Assembly: GCA_002311635.1 (NCBI GenBank)
Contig: DBZJ01000198.1
Coordinates: 1-12,430, forward strand
Direction of reading: 5' to 3'
Length of the DNA stretch: 12,430 nucleotides
From: Syntrophaceae bacterium UBA1163
Lineage (GTDB): Bacteria; Desulfobacterota; BSN033; UBA1163
Positions 5,578 to 12,430 of this stretch are shown here, one piece after another. The number at the start of each line of letters is the position of its first letter. The stretch's first letter is position 1. The position numbers were made by a program, and so were the translations under genes. Under the pieces are notes generated by a model, which worked only from the letters and a program-made list of their open reading frames with translations, was not told the DNA's origin and ran no database searches.

Positions 5578-7050
5578 TCAGGAATATTTCTTCAAAATAT
5601 GTTGGGCCGCTGTTAATCCGCTGAAGACCTCTCCCCCCAAACCCAGATAGGGGAAATTCTCCTTTCCGACGAAGTAAACGCCTTTCGACATTCTCACTGG
5701 AACCACTCCCTGCCTCCAATCAAAATTAGAAGTGGCCTGGTAAAGAAAGTGTGGATAAGACCACTTGGGAACATGGTCACTGGCCCACTGGAAATCAACA
5801 AATTCGGTGTAATCCTCAAGGTAGGGAAAGAGATGGTATAAATGTCTCATCACTCCTTGTTGGTAATCAGCCAGAGGGGTTTGTCCCCATTTTCCCACAT
5901 CCATCAAGCTTTCAACAGTGAGGGCTCTCTTCCCCTCCGGCGCCCTGGTTTTGTCCCCTTTGGGGCTAAGGGAAAGGAGCACGACATTGCCATCTTCGTA
6001 GGGTTTTCCAAGGTCCAAGATGGAGATAACAAGATTTTCCATGCCAACCGGAATCACTTTCTCATGGACCCCTAAGAATAACGGAATCGTCATATATAAC
6101 GGTCTGATTTTCTTCTCCCATTTTATGAATCCCTTCCTTCTTTTCCCAAGAAAGGGTGAACTGCGATGAAGAGGAAAATTAATGACAAGGAATTGAGATC
6201 GAAATACGGCAGGGCTTCCCTCCAAGGTCAGGGTGCACTCCTTCCGCCAGCCGAAATCTATCTGCTTCACTCTGTCGATTTCCTCAACCCTTCCTCCGGC
6301 TCGCAAAAATTGATTTAAAATTTCTTTTTCAAGCTTCTCTGCATCAATATCCGAATTCAATTCGCCCGTCCCATCGAATAGAACCTGCGTGGCTAAGGAG
6401 AGAGGAAATCGGCCTGAATAAAAATTCCCCCGGGAGATCAGTTGAAGTTGAATGAATTCTCTAAACTCCCTCGAAAACAGACAGAGCTTCTTGTCAACTC
6501 CTTCCTCTGGTAGGGGGTCGAATGGAAAAACCCTTGCGATTAAAGAACGCTGCCGAAAGGGGAAAAAGGCGGGCCAATTTTTCTTCCAATTCTCCTTTTG
6601 CCAAAGGTGCTGGATTTGACCCAGCTCATCATAAAATGCCCCAATCTGAACGACCTCTCCTGGAAATTCCCTCTTCCATTCCCTTTGGCACAGGGACCGC
6701 TGAGGGAAAATGTCAACCCTCGCCTTGGGGAGAACGACTTGAAAGGCGGGCCTCTGCCTTGATTTGCCTGAAGGTGCCTTGGCCTCCTTGCCATCTTCTC
6801 GGGTTCCCATCAACAAAGAAAGGTTTAATGCCTGAGAAATTTTTCTAACCAGGTTAGGCTTCAAAGATTTTTCTGAAAAGTTTGAAAAAGGGATGAAATG
6901 GTATCCTCTTGTCGAATAGGAGGGTTGGTATCCTTTTTCTCTGATCAGTAACACAGAATGATTATTTTTTGAGAGGAGGGTTCCGGCTACCAGACCAGCC
7001 AACCCGGAGCCTAATACGATCACGTCTTGCTCATTTCCCAACCATTTCAT
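5578..7050 (-). CDS. Phytoene-desaturase-like FAD-dependent oxidoreductase
   Basis: A 490-residue flavoprotein of the CrtI/amine-oxidase-like superfamily; its substrate is unknown. The N-terminal dinucleotide-binding motif is clear: VIVLGSGLAGLVAGTLLS with Gly14, Gly16 and Gly19. The C-terminal FAD-binding segment GVYFVGKENFPYLGLGG (457-473) is followed by FSGLTAAQHIL, as in CrtI-like enzymes, but Lys463 stands where these families usually have Asp (GD). No membrane segment is evident. It is downstream of purM on the same strand with a 123-nt gap, so co-transcription is likely. An in-frame TGA three codons upstream leaves 7050 as the first ATG, with GAGG at 7055-7058 close upstream. There are no carotenoid genes nearby, so a carotenoid role is not supported. 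It could be a redox enzyme or a degenerate family member. Confidence 0.8.
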   Translation of the reverse strand: MKWLGNEQDVIVLGSGLAGLVAGTLLSKNNHSVLLIREKGYQPSYSTRGYHFIPFSNFSEKSLKPNLVRKISQALNLSLLMGTREDGKEAKAPSGKSRQRPAFQVVLPKARVDIFPQRSLCQREWKREFPGEVVQIGAFYDELGQIQHLWQKENWKKNWPAFFPFRQRSLIARVFPFDPLPEEGVDKKLCLFSREFREFIQLQLISRGNFYSGRFPLSLATQVLFDGTGELNSDIDAEKLEKEILNQFLRAGGRVEEIDRVKQIDFGWRKECTLTLEGSPAVFRSQFLVINFPLHRSSPFLGKRRKGFIKWEKKIRPLYMTIPLFLGVHEKVIPVGMENLVISILDLGKPYEDGNVVLLSLSPKGDKTRAPEGKRALTVESLMDVGKWGQTPLADYQQGVMRHLYHLFPYLEDYTEFVDFQWASDHVPKWSYPHFLYQATSNFDWRQGVVPVRMSKGVYFVGKENFPYLGLGGEVFSGLTAAQHILKKYS

Positions 7051-7173
7051 CGGGCCTCAAACCCCTCTTCTCGCGACATTGGCCAATACCAATGGACGAA
7101 TGGTCATGTTAACGGAACAAAAAATCATGAGAATGGTGGAGATGACGAAAGATACAACGCTGGAAAATGAAGG

Positions 7174-8214
7174 TCAGGCAAATTCAATGGTCTCTTGTTC
7201 CCTTTCTGTTCTTCCCACTTCGCCGATGATAAAGGCTTTCTCGCCAAAGGAACGAAGCCTGGCTATGATGTCATCGACTTCTTTGGATCTGACGATGAGG
7301 ATCATTCCAATCCCGTTATTAAAGGTACGGAGCATCTCCTCCTCGGAAATGTTTCCCATCTCCTGTAGAAAGGAGAAGATTGGAGGGATATCCCAAGATC
7401 CTTTTCGGACAATCGCCTTGCAGCCCTTAGGGATGATTCGCGGAAGGTTCCCGGTGATGCCTCCACCCGTGATGTGGGCAATCCCAACAATATTGAAATC
7501 TCGTGCGAGGTTGAGGACTGCCTTGACGTAAATTCGAGTCGGTCGGAGCAGCTCTTCACCCAATACCACTCCGATCTCTTCCACCCGTTTTTCCAAGTCT
7601 AATTTAAGCTGATCGAGAACCAATTTTCTAACCAAAGAAAACCCGTTGCTGTGAAGACCGCTGGAGGCGATTCCAATCAATCTGTCCCCCACGGTCACCC
7701 CCGATCCGTCAATCACTTGGGAATCCTCTACAATGCCTACGGCGAAACCAGCCAGATCGTATTCTCCTTTTTTATAGAATCCCGGCATTTCAGCCGTCTC
7801 ACCGCCAATGAGAGAGCATTCGGCCTCAATGCATCCTTTGACAATACCCGAGACCACCTTCATCGTTTTTTCAGGGTCCAGTTGAGAGGCAGCAAAATAA
7901 TCGAGGAGGAAAAGGGGTTTTGCCCCGCTCACCACAATGTCATTGACACACATGGCCACCAGATCGATCCCGACCGTATCATGGCGATCCATCAAGAAGG
8001 CGATCTTCAGCTTCGTCCCTACCCCGTCGGTCGAAGAGACGAGAATCGGCTTCTTATAGCGTTCCAAATTGAGAGAGACACACCCCGCAAAACCGCCAAT
8101 CTTCGTCAATACCTCAGGCCGGAATGTAGATTCCACCATCGGTTTGATCGCCTGAACAAAGGCATCTCCTTTTTCAATGTCGACCCCTGCGTCTCGATAG
8201 GACCACTTCTTCAT
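7174..8214 (-). CDS. purM: Phosphoribosylformylglycinamidine cyclo-ligase (AIR synthetase)
   Basis: Catalyses ATP-dependent ring closure of formylglycinamidine ribonucleotide to aminoimidazole ribonucleotide, the fifth step of purine synthesis. The 346 residues match the family length. The N-terminus SYRDAGVDIEKGD (5-17) is typical of PurM. STDGVGTK (61-68) and GGETAEMPG (137-145) are the signature nucleotide and substrate loops, and ITGGGITGN and FNNGIGM complete the second domain. An ATG at 8226 is possible, but GAGGAGA just upstream favours the start at 8214, which also matches the family N-terminus. The gene diverges from livG and is followed on its strand by the flavoprotein gene, not by the frequent partner purN. 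The frame after its TGA stays open for 38 codons with hydrophobic content. Confidence 0.96.
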   Translation of the reverse strand: MKKWSYRDAGVDIEKGDAFVQAIKPMVESTFRPEVLTKIGGFAGCVSLNLERYKKPILVSSTDGVGTKLKIAFLMDRHDTVGIDLVAMCVNDIVVSGAKPLFLLDYFAASQLDPEKTMKVVSGIVKGCIEAECSLIGGETAEMPGFYKKGEYDLAGFAVGIVEDSQVIDGSGVTVGDRLIGIASSGLHSNGFSLVRKLVLDQLKLDLEKRVEEIGVVLGEELLRPTRIYVKAVLNLARDFNIVGIAHITGGGITGNLPRIIPKGCKAIVRKGSWDIPPIFSFLQEMGNISEEEMLRTFNNGIGMILIVRSKEVDDIIARLRSFGEKAFIIGEVGRTEREQETIEFA

Positions 8215-8245
8215 CGTTCTCCTCATCAGAAGCAGAATGTTTTTT

Positions 8246-8274
8246 ACATTAATCGATACCCTCTAAAATGTCAA
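8246..8274 (-). promoter_or_regulatory. Candidate purM promoter
   Basis: On the minus strand a perfect TTGACA (8274-8269) is followed by 17 bp and TAATGT (8251-8246), a weak -10. The start would fall near 8239, giving a leader of about 25 nt with the GAGGAGA ribosome binding site. AATGT-TTTTT-ACATT (8236-8250) forms a short dyad over the -10 and start region that could be an operator. No PurR box of the enterobacterial type was seen. Confidence 0.5.
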
Positions 8275-8325
8275 CCCTTCGATCAAAGCGAAAGAAGGCC
8301 CTGAACCCATTTGCTTCCGTCTCGG

Positions 8326-8339
8326 AAGAGTCGACTCTT
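8326..8339. repeat. Perfect 14-bp palindrome in the divergent region
   Basis: AAGAGTCGACTCTT is its own reverse complement. It lies about 55 bp upstream of the purM -35 and 100 bp upstream of the candidate livG -35. A dyad of this size with no loop suits a dimeric transcription factor better than an RNA hairpin. The regulator is unknown. Confidence 0.5.
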
Positions 8340-8438
8340 TCCCTCCTGAAGGGAGAAGAAGTGGATGGATGAAACGTAAAACAACGTAACCGTTTGAAAC
8401 ACCAGTATGAATAAGGGACGTAAAAGGAGGATTTCGAC

Positions 8439-8467
8439 TTGACAAAAAAGTATTGTTTTGTTAATTG
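8439..8467 (+). promoter_or_regulatory. Candidate promoter for the livG operon
   Basis: TTGACA (8439-8444) is a perfect -35 box in an AT-rich stretch. With a 17-bp spacer the -10 would be TAATTG (8462-8467), a poor match; TTAATT one base earlier (8461-8466) matches at three positions. It is the best candidate seen upstream of livG, but the weak -10 suggests an activator or another sigma factor. Confidence 0.4.
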
Positions 8468-8636
8468 ATGAAAATGGCATCGGGTGGGATTTCGATCTAA
8501 TTTAAAATCCTCTTCTCTTTCACAAAAAATTGAAAAGATTATCGTTTGGACTCTTCGCCAAGAGACGGAAACAAATCCCATAAGGGTGAGGGTATTCATT
8601 CTTTGTTTAGCAAACGAACGGCCACAAACTGGAAAA

Positions 8637-8671
8637 CCCCCCTTCCCTCCTTCTATTTTTTCTTCCCTCTT
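8637..8671 (+). other. Pyrimidine tract in the livG leader
   Basis: Thirty-five bases contain a single purine (A8655), beginning with six C and including six T in a row. In a transcript this would be an unstructured C/U-rich segment ending about 65 nt before the livG start. It is G-free, as Rho loading sites are, but no function can be assigned. Confidence 0.45.
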
Positions 8672-8736
8672 AGGATCATGAAAATCTCTCAGGAACCGCG
8701 AGTCACAAGCTTCACAGCATGGGCAAGGAGCGTTTA

Positions 8737-9546
8737 ATGGTCGTCGCCAAAGAAGTTCAGCTTCAAGTCAAAAACCTCTATATGGCTTTCGGAGGTATCC
8801 AAGCCCTGATGGATGTAAACCTGGAGGTAAAGAAAGGTGAGATTTTTTCCATCATTGGACCCAATGGTGCTGGTAAGACAGTTCTTTTGAATTGCATCAA
8901 CGGCTTGTACCACCCCCAAAGAGGCCAAATTGAATTTGAAGGAAAGGATATCACTCGATTGAGACCCTATCAGAGGGCAACGATGGGAATTTCAAGGACA
9001 TTCCAAAAACTCGAGCTTTTTAAGGGGGCAACCGTGCTTGATAACATCCGACTCGGTCGCCATATTCATCTCAAGTCAGGATTGATCAGCAGTTCTATTT
9101 ATTTTGGGAAAACGGCTCGGGAGGAGATTGCGCATCGGGATTTCATTGAGAGGGAGATCATTGATCTTCTTGAAATAGAGCCTATCCGGGATAAGATGGT
9201 GGGGATGCTTCCCTACGGGCTTCAAAAGCGAGTCGAATTGGCAAGGGCCCTGGCACTCAACCCTAAGATCATTCTTTTGGATGAACCTCTTGCGGGTCTC
9301 AATTTAGAAGAAGTTGAGGACATGGCTCGATTTATTTTGGATATTAACGAAGAAGAGCGTTGGCAGACGACCTGTGTTTTGGTCGAGCACGACATGGGGG
9401 TGGTCATGGATATTTCTCATCGGGTGATGGCTCTTAACTTCGGCGAAAAGATTGCTGACGGCACCCCGCCCGAGGTTCAGAACAATCCACAAGTGATCAA
9501 GGCCTATTTGGGCGAGGTAGAGGATCTCTATGTTACACGTCGCTAA
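8737..9546 (+). CDS. livG: LivG-type ABC transporter ATPase (HAAT family)
   Basis: Cytoplasmic ATPase subunit of a hydrophobic/branched-chain amino acid type ABC importer, expected to pair with LivF and drive LivH/LivM. The 269 residues contain Walker A GPNGAGKT (41-48), the Q-loop TFQ (88-90), signature LPYGLQ (158-163), Walker B IILLDEP (178-184) and the H-loop His218 in VEHDM. The long insertion between Q-loop and signature and the C-terminal tail fit LivG rather than LivF. The signature has Pro-Tyr-Gly where most ABC proteins have Ser-Gly-Gly. An ATG occurs at 8719, but AAGGAG (8725-8730) 6 nt before 8737 favours the later start. Its end overlaps the acyl-CoA synthetase gene by 17 nt. In this setting the cargo may be a carboxylic acid rather than an amino acid; that is inference. 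Confidence 0.92.
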   Translation: MVVAKEVQLQVKNLYMAFGGIQALMDVNLEVKKGEIFSIIGPNGAGKTVLLNCINGLYHPQRGQIEFEGKDITRLRPYQRATMGISRTFQKLELFKGATVLDNIRLGRHIHLKSGLISSSIYFGKTAREEIAHRDFIEREIIDLLEIEPIRDKMVGMLPYGLQKRVELARALALNPKIILLDEPLAGLNLEEVEDMARFILDINEEERWQTTCVLVEHDMGVVMDISHRVMALNFGEKIADGTPPEVQNNPQVIKAYLGEVEDLYVTRR

Positions 9547-11464
9547 CTGGAAAGACGTTGAGATCACCAAGGACTTGACCATTCCCAAACTTTTTCTACG
9601 GGCCGCGAAGAAATATTGGGACAAAAAGGTGGCCATGCGAGAGAAGGAATTCGGGATCTGGGTCCCTATGACCTGGAAACAGTATTACGAGAATGTGAAG
9701 CACATTGCCCTGGGAATGGTTTCTCTGGGGTTACAGAGAGAGGATAAAGTTGCCATGATCGGCGACAACCGACCCGAGGCCCTTTGGGCAGAAATGGCTG
9801 CAATGTGTACAGGTGGTGTGGGAGTATGGCTGTTCCAGGACTCTTTGATGGACGAAGTGCAATATATCATCGACCACTCCGATGCCAAACTGATGATCGG
9901 GGAAGGTCAGGAAGAGGTTGATAAATGCCTCGCGATCAAAGGTAAATGCCCGAATTTGAAAAAGATGATCTGGGACGACCCAAAAGGCATGAGAGACTAC
10001 AATGACCCCATCCTCATCAGCATTCAAAGGCTGATGGAAATCGGTAAAGAGATGGATGAGAAAGAACCCGGTCTCTTCGAAGATATGATCATGAAGGGGA
10101 AAGGAGAGGATGTCTGTCTCCTCTTCTATACTTCGGGGACGACCGCCCTTCCGAAAGGCGCCCTCCTCACCCATTATAATATGCTGACCATGGGCCAAAA
10201 TTTAATGCGTGTGGATCCTTATTTTGAATCGGATGACTTTGTCTCTTACCTCCCCTTTGCTTGGATCGGAGAGCAGATGATGTCGATTTCGTGCGGCATT
10301 CAAGCCGGGTTCACACTGAATTTTCCGGAAGAGCCTGAGACAGCTCAAGAAAACATCCGCGAAATCGGCCCCCACGTGATGTTCGCTCCGCCTCGTGTTT
10401 ACGAACAGATGGTGAGAAACATCCAGGTCAAATATCTGGATTCAACTTGGTCCAAGCGGAGAGCCTATGAATGGGCGATGCAGATCGGTTATCACGTCGC
10501 CGATTTAAACTTTTCAAAAAGACCCGTTCCATGGTATTGGAAAGCTCTCGACTATCTTGCCTATCTGGGCGTCCACAAGAAATTGAAAGACCATTTGGGC
10601 CTCTCCCGGATCAGGGATACCTACACAGGAGGGGCGGCTATGGGGCCAGACCATTTCCGCTTTTTCCATGCCATCGGAGTAAATCTGAAGCAGATCTACG
10701 GCCAGACAGAAATCGCCGGAATTTCAGTATTGCATCGGGACGGCGATATCAAATTCGATACGGTGGGCAGACCCATTCCTGAGACCGAGGTAAAAATCAC
10801 TCCGGATGGAGAGATCATTTCAAAAAGCCCGTCCGTATTTATCGGATATTATAAGATGCCGGAGGAGACGGAGAAAACGCTCCGGGACGGATGGCTTCAT
10901 TCCGGGGATACCGGGTTCATCGATACCGATGGCCATCTGGTTGTCTTTGACCGAACGAAGGATGTGATGGCCTTGAGCGACGGCACAAAATTCGCTCCAC
11001 AATATTTGGAAACCCGGCTCAAATTCAGCCCCTACATTAAAGAGGTATGGGTCATCGGCGACAACAGGCCTTATGTCACCTGCGTGATTTGTATCGATTA
11101 CGGGGTGGTGGGCAATTGGGCGGAGGCCCAAAACATTGCCTATACCAGTTATCCTCAACTCTCTCAGATGCCGGAGGTCTACGAATTGGTTCAGAAGGAG
11201 ATCGTCAAGATGAATCGTGATCTCCCTCCCATCGCCCGTATTCAGAAATTTGTCAACCTCTATAAGGAATTTGATGCGGATGATGATGAATTGACTCGAA
11301 CCCGAAAATTGCGAAGGGCGTTTGTCGAAGAGCGATACAAAGATATTGTCAACGGCCTTTATTCTGACGTTAAAAATGTCCATATGGACACGCATATCAA
11401 CTACGAAGATGGAAGAGTTGTTCATATTGCGACGGATCTGAGAGCGATGGAAGTACCAGAGTAA
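9530..11464 (+). CDS. Long-chain acyl-CoA synthetase (AMP-binding)
   Basis: ATP-dependent acid:CoA ligase of the ANL superfamily that forms an acyl-adenylate and then acyl-CoA. The 644 residues match the long FadD15/Faa-like subgroup. Visible motifs: the AMP-binding loop YTSGTTALPKG (200-210), YTGGAAMGPDH (365-375), IYGQTE (389-394), GWLHSGDTG (454-462), the hinge region DRTKDV (474-479) and, near the C-terminus, TRTRKLRR (589-596) with Lys593 as the probable adenylation lysine. No membrane segment is evident. The start at 9530 lies inside livG (17-nt overlap, other frame) with GAGG-rich sequence upstream, so translation is probably coupled. It sits between livG and livH, which points to activation of an imported acid. 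Chain length and substrate class, fatty or aromatic, cannot be read from the sequence. Confidence 0.92.
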   Translation: MLHVANWKDVEITKDLTIPKLFLRAAKKYWDKKVAMREKEFGIWVPMTWKQYYENVKHIALGMVSLGLQREDKVAMIGDNRPEALWAEMAAMCTGGVGVWLFQDSLMDEVQYIIDHSDAKLMIGEGQEEVDKCLAIKGKCPNLKKMIWDDPKGMRDYNDPILISIQRLMEIGKEMDEKEPGLFEDMIMKGKGEDVCLLFYTSGTTALPKGALLTHYNMLTMGQNLMRVDPYFESDDFVSYLPFAWIGEQMMSISCGIQAGFTLNFPEEPETAQENIREIGPHVMFAPPRVYEQMVRNIQVKYLDSTWSKRRAYEWAMQIGYHVADLNFSKRPVPWYWKALDYLAYLGVHKKLKDHLGLSRIRDTYTGGAAMGPDHFRFFHAIGVNLKQIYGQTEIAGISVLHRDGDIKFDTVGRPIPETEVKITPDGEIISKSPSVFIGYYKMPEETEKTLRDGWLHSGDTGFIDTDGHLVVFDRTKDVMALSDGTKFAPQYLETRLKFSPYIKEVWVIGDNRPYVTCVICIDYGVVGNWAEAQNIAYTSYPQLSQMPEVYELVQKEIVKMNRDLPPIARIQKFVNLYKEFDADDDELTRTRKLRRAFVEERYKDIVNGLYSDVKNVHMDTHINYEDGRVVHIATDLRAMEVPE

Positions 11465-11476
11465 TAAGAATAGGAT

Positions 11477-11555
11477 TCAAGGAATCAAGGGGTCGAGGGG
11501 TCTAGTGATGAATTTAATCATAAATACTCGAATCCTTGAACCCTAGAATCCTTGA
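11477..11555. repeat. Imperfect inverted repeat between ligase and livH
   Basis: Arms 11477-11502 and 11530-11555 match as reverse complements at 20 of 26 positions, around an AT-rich 27-nt centre. Each arm is itself built from degenerate iterations of TCAAGG / GGGTC words. No gene lies in this 113-bp spacer. It resembles a dispersed intergenic repeat and is probably transcribed within the operon, where it could form a weak hairpin and lower livH expression relative to the upstream genes. Confidence 0.6.
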
Positions 11556-11569
11556 GCCCTTCATTCTAG
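11543..11569 (+). promoter_or_regulatory. Alternative hairpin touching the livH ribosome binding site
   Basis: CTAGAAT (11543-11549) is complementary to ATTCTAG (11563-11569) over 7 bp with a 13-nt loop. The right arm includes the first two bases of AGGAGA (11568-11573), the livH Shine-Dalgarno, so this fold would partly hide it. It is mutually exclusive with the larger inverted repeat. This is a structural possibility only. Confidence 0.35.
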
Positions 11570-11577
11570 GAGATTTC

Positions 11578-12430
11578 ATGGAACTCTTCTCACAGCTCTT
11601 TATCACCGGGATCCTCGTCGGCAGCATTTATGCCGTGGTTGCTCTTGGCTGGACCTTAATCTATAAATGCTCCGGCGTCCTCAACCTTGCTATGGGTGAA
11701 CTCACCCTCATTGGAGCCTATGTTTGCCTCACGTTCTACCAATGGCATATCCCGTTCTTGCTGGCCATTCTTTTCACCCTGGTGGTTGGATTTGTCTTGG
11801 GGCTTTTGACAGAGCACCTTTTTCTCCGGCCAATGGTGGGAGAGCCCGTGTTAAGCGTCATTATGGTAACGGTGGGCCTCTCTTTCTTGTTTAAAGGGGT
11901 GGTGGAGCTCATTTGGGGAACCGATACGGCCGTTTTCACTCCTGCCGTGTTTCCAATTGAACCTGTTTTCATCGGAAAGATTGTGATCGGCCAGGTTTAC
12001 CTCTGGGCTTTCGTTGCGTCCATCGTCCTTCTCACGGCATTTGTCTGTTTCTTTAAATTCACCAAGTGGGGACTGTCCATGCAGGCCACTGCGGATGATG
12101 AGATGGCCGCCCTGTCTCTCGGGGTGAACGCAAAAATTGTCTATGCGCTTGCCTGGGCCATTGCCTTTATGGCTGCAGGAGTTGGCGGGACCTTATTGGG
12201 AAACATCAATGGTCTTAATATTTCTGTAGGTCATTTGGGTCTATTAGTTCTCCCCGCTGTCGTTCTGGGTGGCCTTAATTCTGTTCCTGGGGCTATCGTA
12301 GGTGGTTTGCTGATCGGGGTCCTTCAGAATCTGGCGGACGGATATTTAAGCCGTTATACGCCTGGCGGTGTAAAAGAGGTATTCCCTTTCGCTGTCATGG
12401 TGATCATCCTATTGTTTAAACCTTACGGCC
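11578..12430 (+). CDS. livH: LivH-type ABC transporter permease, 3' end missing
   Basis: Inner-membrane permease of the branched-chain amino acid (HAAT) ABC importer family. The window ends inside the gene: 284 codons are present without a stop, close to the usual length of about 290-300, so only a few residues are missing. It begins MELFSQLFITGILVGSIYAVVALG, the family-typical N-terminus, of which residues 10-25 are the first membrane helix. The GxLNLAMGE segment (33-41) follows. Further hydrophobic helices lie at about 58-77, 91-110, 136-158, 185-208, 219-250 and 269-281. The cytoplasmic coupling loop is the segment GLSMQATADDEMAALSLGVN (165-184), which contacts the ATPase. AGGAGA (11568-11573) precedes the ATG. 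It is downstream of livG and the ligase, so livM and livF are expected to follow beyond the edge. Confidence 0.92.
   Translation, partial: MELFSQLFITGILVGSIYAVVALGWTLIYKCSGVLNLAMGELTLIGAYVCLTFYQWHIPFLLAILFTLVVGFVLGLLTEHLFLRPMVGEPVLSVIMVTVGLSFLFKGVVELIWGTDTAVFTPAVFPIEPVFIGKIVIGQVYLWAFVASIVLLTAFVCFFKFTKWGLSMQATADDEMAALSLGVNAKIVYALAWAIAFMAAGVGGTLLGNINGLNISVGHLGLLVLPAVVLGGLNSVPGAIVGGLLIGVLQNLADGYLSRYTPGGVKEVFPFAVMVIILLFKPYG

Larger units (their letters stand above)
8215..8736. other. Gene-free divergent region between purM and livG
   Basis: No credible gene is seen in these 522 bp; reading frames here are short and lack recognisable content. It contains the purM promoter, a perfect 14-bp palindrome (8326-8339), a small TTCCCT/AGGGAG dyad at about 8339-8357, a TTGACA-containing promoter candidate facing livG (8439) and a pyrimidine tract (8637-8671). 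If that promoter is used, the livG leader is about 260 nt, long enough to hold an RNA control element, though I could not recognise one. Confidence 0.55.

Noticed and set aside
7079..8304. Long plus-strand frames across purM (7079-7531 and 7651-8304)
   Set aside because: They are antisense to purM, which has full family motifs; the antisense products look like composition artefacts.
8249..8599. A 116-codon minus-strand frame in the purM-livG divergent region
   Set aside because: Its residue make-up is unlike a folded protein, it covers both candidate promoters and has no credible Shine-Dalgarno or recognisable domain.
10820..11425. A 201-codon open frame on the minus strand
   Set aside because: It lies wholly antisense to the acyl-CoA synthetase, whose motifs are intact. 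The antisense protein shows no recognisable domain and has no ribosome binding site context.
1..12430. A novel defence, mobile or biosynthetic system
   Set aside because: All large genes belong to known housekeeping or transport families, apart from one small exported protein. There are no integrase, toxin, nuclease-helicase or biosynthetic cluster signatures.

Overview
No undescribed system could be supported in this window. It reads as an ordinary bacterial chromosome segment, most like an anaerobic deltaproteobacterium (Desulfobacterota, e.g. a Syntrophobacterales-like lineage). That placement is inference from gene content: a branched-chain-amino-acid-type ABC cassette with an acyl-CoA ligase inside it, a Mut7-C protein next to rsmD-coaD, and repeat-filled intergenic spacers. 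No marker gene fixes the taxonomy. There is no rRNA, tRNA, CRISPR array, integrase or transposase.

Layout. 1-309 is a gene-free leader with phased T-tracts and a strong sigma70-type promoter for a small exported protein (310-846), closed by a 17-bp hairpin (854-900). A second promoter (about 1036-1078) drives ndk (1100-1519) and rlmN (1520-2548), followed by mtnP (2610-3470). A 299-bp spacer full of palindromes and short direct repeats separates mtnP from a Mut7-C/DUF82 zinc-ribbon protein (3770-4258). After another repeat-like spacer come rsmD (4365-4952) and coaD (5001-5552). On the minus strand, converging on coaD, lie purM (7174-8214) and a phytoene-desaturase-like flavoprotein (5578-7050). 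A 522-bp gene-free divergent region (8215-8736) precedes a plus-strand operon: livG-type ATPase (8737-9546), long-chain acyl-CoA synthetase (9530-11464, overlapping livG), an inverted-repeat spacer, then a livH-type permease (11578 onward) that runs off the right edge.

How the genes fit. The left block is housekeeping nucleotide, rRNA and cofactor metabolism: NTP balance (ndk), rRNA/tRNA methylation (rlmN, rsmD), salvage of S-adenosylmethionine by-products (mtnP), coenzyme A synthesis (coaD) and purine synthesis (purM). The right block looks like uptake of an organic acid or hydrophobic amino acid with CoA activation encoded in the same transcript. The remaining livM, livF and binding-protein genes are expected beyond the right edge.

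The points most worth a second look are the repeat-packed spacers that abut the starts of three genes, the ligase inside the transporter operon, substitutions at conserved positions in the Mut7-C protein and the flavoprotein, and the rlmN-mtnP adjacency.
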